A DNA stretch of 8,526 nucleotides, taken from Anaerolineales bacterium (GTDB taxonomy: Bacteria > Chloroflexota > Anaerolineae > Anaerolineales > Villigracilaceae). The notes beneath the pieces are model-generated. The model was not told where the DNA came from and searched no databases. It saw only the letters and a list, made by a program, of their open reading frames with translations. Shown in pieces: positions 4,861-8,526 of this stretch (positions within the stretch are counted from its first letter, which is position 1; the number at the start of each line of letters is the position of its first letter). A program made the translations under genes and the position numbers. The stretch is from assembly GCA_016789205.1 (NCBI GenBank), contig JAEURF010000060.1:1-8526 (forward strand). Reading direction: 5' to 3'.

Positions 4861-6033
4861 CTATTGCACAATTTCATACGGATTAATATTCGAACCGCCG
4901 ATGCGAATCTCGAAATGTAAATGTGCGCCGAATGAATTACCTGTGTTGCCGGAAAGCCCAATCACTGCGCCTTGACCAACAGTCTGGCATTGCGTAACAA
5001 AAATTGTACTTAAGTGGGCATAGATGGTCACATAGCCATTGCCGTGGTCAATTTGTACCACGTTGCCATAGCCATAATTCCAGCCACCTTGCGCCATAGT
5101 GACTACACCTGTACCAGCCGCATATACATTTGACCCTTCTGGCGCATCAATATCAATTCCTAAGTGACCGGGTCCATACGCATTCCCAGAAAGTGCGTGA
5201 CTATCTGCGGGCCAACCCAAGCCGCTTGCTACAGGTCCGCCACCGCAAACATTCGTTTGGTTAACTTCACCGGTACCTGTGCCTGCACCACGTGTTGCAG
5301 TTTGCAAATCTGCCGCCCAGTTGCGCAGTTCACGTGAACCGCCCGGAATAAAAATTTTTGTCCCCACTTCAACTTTTGGGTCGGTCAAATCAATGTTATT
5401 GCCTGTGAAATCAATAATGTCTTGCGCTTCAGCGTAGAACTTATCTGCCACAGATTCAAACGTATCGCCCTCTTTCCAAACATAATACATGCCATCCACA
5501 GGGGGAATGGTCAACTCCATGCCGGGGCGTAAACTATGCGGATTATCTTCTAACTGCTCATTCACGTATAAAATCGTTTCTGTTTTGATTTTATAGTTTT
5601 CGGCAATGTTATACATGGCATCACCCCGCGAGACGCGATAAAGTACAGGTTCGGTGCGTTCACGTTCAGGGATGTTTGTCTTTAATTGCAACTCGCGAAA
5701 AATGGATTGAAAAAATCCGCTTCCTTCTACGGTGACATTTGGTGCGCCAACCTGCGGCTGACCTACACCTGTAGATTCCTCTGTCGCTTGTGGTGGCGCA
5801 GTGACAACTGTTGGGGGTAACGTGCTTTTATAGTACAAGGTTGACCCAAGCAAACTCACCACCAAAACAATCGTCACAACCCAACTGATTAACGTAAACC
5901 TATCCGCTTTCGGTTTTTGTTTCGAGCGCGGTTCAGTCGGTGGTTCATCCACCGCAGATTGTGCCTGCGGTTCAGACGCAGGTTTTGGTTTTTGCGTAAA
6001 AAGCGATTTGATTTTTTCTAACAATGTTTTCAT
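4861..6033 (-). CDS. Membrane-anchored LysM / M23 peptidase
   Basis: A 390-residue cell-wall protein. A Pro/Lys-rich cytoplasmic N-terminus (1-45) precedes one membrane helix (about 47-68), so the bulk is extracytoplasmic. After a Pro/Thr/Val linker come two LysM peptidoglycan-binding domains (about 131-177, starting YRVSRGDAMYNIA, and about 183-231, starting YYVWKEGDTFESVA). A Gly/Thr-rich linker leads to an M23 metallopeptidase domain (about 286-385). The zinc ligands fit lysostaphin/LytM-type enzymes: H290 and D294 in HLGID, and H373 in HLHFE. H371 and H340 (YAHLS) fit the other active-site histidines, so the enzyme looks active. C263 and C349 could form a disulfide. Expected role: cutting peptide cross-links during growth or division. 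The start lies 8 bp after the rho stop with only a poor AGAAA before the ATG, suggesting translational coupling to rho. Confidence 0.93.
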   Translation of the reverse strand: MKTLLEKIKSLFTQKPKPASEPQAQSAVDEPPTEPRSKQKPKADRFTLISWVVTIVLVVSLLGSTLYYKSTLPPTVVTAPPQATEESTGVGQPQVGAPNVTVEGSGFFQSIFRELQLKTNIPERERTEPVLYRVSRGDAMYNIAENYKIKTETILYVNEQLEDNPHSLRPGMELTIPPVDGMYYVWKEGDTFESVADKFYAEAQDIIDFTGNNIDLTDPKVEVGTKIFIPGGSRELRNWAADLQTATRGAGTGTGEVNQTNVCGGGPVASGLGWPADSHALSGNAYGPGHLGIDIDAPEGSNVYAAGTGVVTMAQGGWNYGYGNVVQIDHGNGYVTIYAHLSTIFVTQCQTVGQGAVIGLSGNTGNSFGAHLHFEIRIGGSNINPYEIVQ

Positions 6034-6041
6034 TTTCTAAT

Positions 6042-7322
6042 TTATAAATCGTTCTTGCCGAGGTTTTCCAAAAATTCAATATTATTTTTTGATTTTTCCA
6101 TACGTGTCACAATTGCTTCGGTAGCAACGGCTGGGTCCATGCCTGCGCCCTGCGGTTGTTGCGTTGTCATTTGAATAAACATACGCCGCATTAACCAAAC
6201 TCGTTGCAACAAATCAGGTCCAAGCAATAAATCTTCACGGCGGGTGGATGAGCGTTCAATATCTACTGCTGGGTAGGTACGGCGTTCTTGCAATTTGCGT
6301 GAGAGGTGTAATTCCATGTTGCCAGTGCCTTTGAATTCTTCGTAGACGACATCATCCAAACGGGAGCCTGTATCTACCAAACAAGTGGCAATAATGGTCA
6401 ACGAGCCGCCTTCTTCTACATTACGTGCCGCGCCAAAAAATCTTTTTGGTGGGTACAAAGCCGATGGGTCCATGCCTCCCGAAAGCGTCCTGCCTGAGGG
6501 ATTAACGACCAAGTTGTAGGCGCGGGCGAGGCGGGTGATTGAATCCACTAAGATTACCACGTGGCGTCCAATCTCTACCAAACGCTTAGCACGTTCTAAT
6601 GCCAATTCTGCTGTGCGGACGTGGGAGGTGACTGGCTCGTCAAATGTAGAGGCGACTACCTCTGCATCTACGGAGCGGTCCATGTCGGTGACTTCTTCTG
6701 GGCGTTCGCCGATGAGGGCAATAATCAAATGTACGTCTGGGTATTTGGTTGAAATTGAGTTTGCAATTTGTTTGAGAATTGTGGTCTTGCCCGCCTTAGG
6801 GGGTGAAACAATTAATCCGCGTTGCCCTCTGCCGATGGGTGCTATTAAGTTAATTAAACGCGGGGCTAATGTGGCTTGGTCTGTTTCTAGGTCAAATCTT
6901 GTATCTGGAAAAATTGGGGTGAGTTGTTCAAAGACGACTCGGCGAGTCATTTCTTCTGGTTCAATGCCATTGATGGATTCGACTTTGAGCAAACCGAAGT
7001 GACGTTCACTTTCACGTGGTGGGCGCACTTGACCTATGACAAGGTCGCCTGCACGTAAATCATATTTTCGTAATTGTGCTTGTGAAACATATACATCTTG
7101 GTCACTGATGCGATAGTTGGTGGCTCTCAAAAAGCCAATTCCTTCACTCATAATTTCCAAAATACCACCACGCAATTCAATGCCTTCTTTTTGCGCTTCT
7201 GCCTCACGGATGAGCATCGCCAGCGTTTCTTTCTTCAAGCGATTGGCATTGGGGATGTTGAAAGTTTTGGCTATGCCACGTAATTTTGAAAGGGGTTCAT
7301 TTTCTAGTTCAAGTATTTTCAT
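6042..7322 (-). CDS. rho: Transcription termination factor Rho
   Basis: A 426-residue hexameric RNA-dependent ATPase that ends transcription at Rho-dependent sites. The N-terminal helical domain covers about 1-46. The cold-shock-like RNA-binding domain (about 48-118) contains EGIGFLRATNY and DVYVSQAQLRKYDLR. The ATPase core has Walker A SPPKAGKTT (173-181), the IGERPEEVTDM segment, Walker B VVILVDS with D260, the Q-loop region LSGGMDPSALYPPKRFFGAARN, and the secondary RNA-binding R-loop segment YEEFKGTGNMELHLSRKL. All key positions are present and there is no large insertion, unlike Rho of some Actinobacteria. The start is the first ATG of the frame, preceded by a weak AAAAGAG about 8 bases upstream. 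It has a strong promoter and a leader of about 190 nt, and it is followed closely by the peptidase gene, probably on the same transcript. Confidence 0.98.
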   Translation of the reverse strand: MKILELENEPLSKLRGIAKTFNIPNANRLKKETLAMLIREAEAQKEGIELRGGILEIMSEGIGFLRATNYRISDQDVYVSQAQLRKYDLRAGDLVIGQVRPPRESERHFGLLKVESINGIEPEEMTRRVVFEQLTPIFPDTRFDLETDQATLAPRLINLIAPIGRGQRGLIVSPPKAGKTTILKQIANSISTKYPDVHLIIALIGERPEEVTDMDRSVDAEVVASTFDEPVTSHVRTAELALERAKRLVEIGRHVVILVDSITRLARAYNLVVNPSGRTLSGGMDPSALYPPKRFFGAARNVEEGGSLTIIATCLVDTGSRLDDVVYEEFKGTGNMELHLSRKLQERRTYPAVDIERSSTRREDLLLGPDLLQRVWLMRRMFIQMTTQQPQGAGMDPAVATEAIVTRMEKSKNNIEFLENLGKNDL

Positions 7323-7352
7323 GTTGTGTTCTCTTTTGGGAATGTGGAATTA

Positions 7353-7392
7353 AAAATGCAAAAACAACCAGTCCCCTCTATAATGGGCTGGT
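7353..7392 (-). terminator. Terminator-like hairpin in the rho leader
   Basis: On the minus strand ACCAG (7388-7392) pairs with CTGGT (7367-7371), and the adjacent CCC can pair with GGG across a small bulge. The sequence after the hairpin is TTGTTTTTGCATT, continuing T-rich. It lies in the rho 5' untranslated region, about 45 bases upstream of the start codon. It could end part of the transcripts from the rho promoter (attenuation). The stem is short and the T tract interrupted, so efficiency is uncertain. Confidence 0.45.
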
Positions 7393-7403
7393 GAATTTCC
7401 TCA

Positions 7404-7432
7404 GGATGTGATTCGTGAATTTGGGGTTTTAG
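7404..7432 (-). promoter_or_regulatory. C-rich, G-poor stretch in the rho leader, rut-like
   Basis: In the 29 bases read on the minus strand there are 11 C and one G, with little pairing potential. It sits between the 5' hairpin and the terminator-like hairpin. Unstructured C-rich RNA is what Rho binds, and rho autoregulation through its leader is established in E. coli. Applying this here is inference. Confidence 0.3.
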
Positions 7433-7455
7433 TCAAGGTTCTCGTTACAATTTTT

Positions 7456-7508
7456 CAGACGCGCAAGGTTAACCACTTAATTTGAAAATCTCAATTTTCA
7501 AGCGTCTG
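7456..7508 (-). promoter_or_regulatory. Two-stem hairpin at the 5' end of the rho leader
   Basis: An outer stem CAGACGC (7502-7508, minus strand) with GCGTCTG (7456-7462) encloses a perfect 8-bp hairpin (TTGAAAAT at 7494-7501, TGAG loop, ATTTTCAA at 7482-7489) directly stacked on it. A further 19 bases follow, containing the self-complementary GGTTAACC. It begins about 7 bases after the predicted transcription start. No T run follows, so it is not a terminator. It may protect the mRNA end or bind a regulator. Confidence 0.5.
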
Positions 7509-7521
7509 GGGAGATACTCAA

Positions 7522-7550
7522 ATTATAGCACTTACACAAAAGAGTTGCAA
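7522..7550 (-). promoter_or_regulatory. Strong promoter of rho
   Basis: On the minus strand TTGCAA (7545-7550), an exact 17-bp spacer and TATAAT (7522-7527) preceded by TGC form a near-consensus promoter with an extended -10. The expected start is near 7515, about 190 bases before the rho ATG. Its -35 box lies 5 bases beyond the stop codon of the ABC transporter gene, so rho and its followers are transcribed independently of that gene, although read-through is possible because no terminator separates them. Confidence 0.87.
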
Positions 7551-7554
7551 GCGA

Positions 7555-8526
7555 TTATTTTTCGGTCAACATACGATTTTGCAAGCCTAACAAATGGCGG
7601 TATAAGCCCTGCGTTTCCACTAGACTTTGATGGTTTCCACGTTCAACAATTTTGCCGTGATTCATCACCAAAATTTCATTTACATTTTCCAAACCCATTA
7701 AACGATGTGTAATTAATAATGAAATTTTTTGTTTCATAATAGTAAACAAAGTTTTCAAAACTTCTTGTTCAGTGAGTGCATCTAAATTAGCAGTTGGTTC
7801 ATCTAAAATCAAAATCGGTGCATCTTTAATTAATGCACGTGCAATTGCTAAACGTTGGCGTTCTCCGCCAGAAAGCCGCAAACCTTGTTCGCCAATCATC
7901 GTGTCATATCCTTTTGGCAGACTCAAAATAAAATCATGTATTTGTGCTGATTTACAGGCTGATTCAATTTCTGCTTTGGTGACTTTCTTTTTTGCGAATC
8001 TCAAATTTTCATAAATGGATGTATTAAAGAAATATGTATTTTGAGATACATATCCGCATCTTTCGCGGACTTCATCTTGATTCAGCAATTTGACATTTTT
8101 TCCGCCCAAACAAATTTCACCAATTTCATAATCCCAGAATCGCAAAATCAAATTTGCAATTGTGCTTTTCCCTGCGCCACTCGGACCGACAATAGCAATG
8201 GAAGTCAAAGGTTGAAGGTCAAAGGTCAAATGTTGAAGGGCTGGTGTGGTTTGAGATGGGTAGGTGAAAGATAAATCAGTAATTTGTAATTGGTAATTTT
8301 TTACTGATAACTGATTACTGATAACTGATAACTGTTCTTTAATTTCTGGCTCTGTATCTACAACTTCAAATAATCTCTTAGCGGCTTCGCGTGATGAATT
8401 CCATGCTTGGGCGGCAAGTGGAAGTGCCGTGACGGCTTCAAAAGATGCGAAGGTTAATAATGTCAATGAAGCGAGCATGGGACCAGCAAGATTTCCGTTG
8501 GTCACCTGTGGAATACATAAAAATAA
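7555..8526 (-). CDS. cydC: ABC exporter, CydC-like, C-terminal part (5' end beyond right edge)
   Basis: The frame stays open to base 8526, so 323 C-terminal residues are present and the start lies outside. The GTG at 8505 is internal (the codons before it read LFLCIPQ). The first ~45 residues are the end of the transmembrane domain; LAGPMLASLTLLTFASFEAV...LPLAAQAW resembles CydC, half of the CydDC exporter of cysteine/glutathione needed for cytochrome bd assembly. The nucleotide-binding domain is complete: Walker A GPSGAGKST (about 8162-8191), Q-loop YVSQNTYFF, signature LSGGERQ (7855-7875), Walker B ILILDEP, the D-loop and the H-loop histidine in LLITHR. The linker EQLSVISNQLSV and the strand before Walker A are encoded by 7-bp tandem arrays. 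In that strand the usual Pro-Gly turn is replaced by PLTS. A different heterodimeric exporter is the alternative; cydD should lie just to the right. Confidence 0.82.
   Translation of the reverse strand, partial: LFLCIPQVTNGNLAGPMLASLTLLTFASFEAVTALPLAAQAWNSSREAAKRLFEVVDTEPEIKEQLSVISNQLSVKNYQLQITDLSFTYPSQTTPALQHLTFDLQPLTSIAIVGPSGAGKSTIANLILRFWDYEIGEICLGGKNVKLLNQDEVRERCGYVSQNTYFFNTSIYENLRFAKKKVTKAEIESACKSAQIHDFILSLPKGYDTMIGEQGLRLSGGERQRLAIARALIKDAPILILDEPTANLDALTEQEVLKTLFTIMKQKISLLITHRLMGLENVNEILVMNHGKIVERGNHQSLVETQGLYRHLLGLQNRMLTEK
8203..8237. repeat. 7-bp tandem array inside the ABC gene, before Walker A
   Basis: Five adjoining heptamers, the central two identical (GGTCAAA, 8217-8223 and 8224-8230), the others AGTCAAA, GGTTGAA and TGTTGAA. 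On the coding strand they encode the beta-strand/turn HLTFDLQPLTS directly before AIVGPSGAGKST. The reading frame is kept. Confidence 0.6.
8279..8299. repeat. 7-bp tandem array, GTAATTK unit, three copies
   Basis: GTAATTT, GTAATTG and GTAATTT follow each other exactly. On the coding strand this encodes NYQLQIT at the entry to the nucleotide-binding domain. It is separated from the next array by only three bases. Confidence 0.58.
8303..8334. repeat. 7-bp tandem array, ACTGATA unit, 4.5 copies
   Basis: ACTGATA, ACTGATT, ACTGATA, ACTGATA and a partial ACTG. Three DNA units (21 bp) give a 7-residue protein period, seen as QLSVISN then QLSV on the coding strand. It forms the linker between the membrane and nucleotide-binding domains, where extra sequence is tolerated. 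Confidence 0.72.

Noticed and set aside
6535..7002. Open frame of 155 codons on the plus strand inside rho
   Set aside because: It lies entirely antisense to the well-conserved rho frame, has no recognisable motif or ribosome binding site, and is explained by codon structure on the other strand.
7379..7384. TATAAT on the plus strand in the rho leader
   Set aside because: There is no -35 box at a suitable distance and no plus-strand gene downstream; the bases form the loop of the terminator-like hairpin.
7425..7475. Possible rho leader peptide (GTG start near 7474, 15 codons)
   Set aside because: There is no ribosome binding site and no ATG in the leader, and the frame is no longer than expected by chance.
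8505..8505. GTG at 8505 as the true start of the ABC transporter
   Set aside because: The same frame stays open to the window edge, and the residues after it are the end of a membrane domain that needs several upstream helices, so the gene is cut by the window.

Overview
The window looks like a chromosomal housekeeping segment of a Chloroflexota bacterium, probably an Anaerolineae relative. This placement is inferred from protein style and gene company (gyrA facing a rho / LysM-M23 peptidase / monofunctional biotin ligase cluster) and was not tested by phylogeny. No phage, plasmid, CRISPR or resistance island is visible.

Left part (1-1090): a minus-strand hypothetical gene runs off the left edge, with a TATAAT promoter and a palindrome at its -35 position. 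To its right is a very small minus-strand gene (38 aa, one membrane segment) with a strong ribosome binding site and its own terminator. A plus-strand tRNA-Leu(CAG) follows, with a clear promoter and terminator. Then comes a leader of about 160 nt with an extended -10 promoter, an intrinsic terminator and a 15-bp hairpin in front of gyrA. No gene-free stretch exceeds 300 bases. The two longest gaps (504-729 and 814-1090) hold the repeats and signals listed.

Middle (1091-3650): complete gyrA, closed by a bidirectional terminator shared with the converging minus-strand genes.

Right part (3650-8526), all minus strand and read from right to left: the C-terminal part of a CydC-like ABC exporter (cut by the right edge), a strong promoter with a structured leader of about 190 nt, rho, a membrane-anchored LysM/M23 peptidase 8 bp after rho, a 95-bp palindromic repeat element, birA and a small single-pass membrane protein. 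Rho, peptidase, birA and perhaps the small gene may share a transcript, although their functions (termination, cell wall, protein biotinylation) are unrelated.

The most interesting structures are not protein families. Degenerate 7-bp tandem arrays occur at four places: one supplies the -35 box of the tRNA promoter, and three lie in frame inside the ABC transporter gene. A palindromic repeat element supplies the upstream candidate start codon of birA. Both the gyrA and rho leaders carry terminator-like hairpins that suggest attenuation. I did not find a convincing new multi-gene system.
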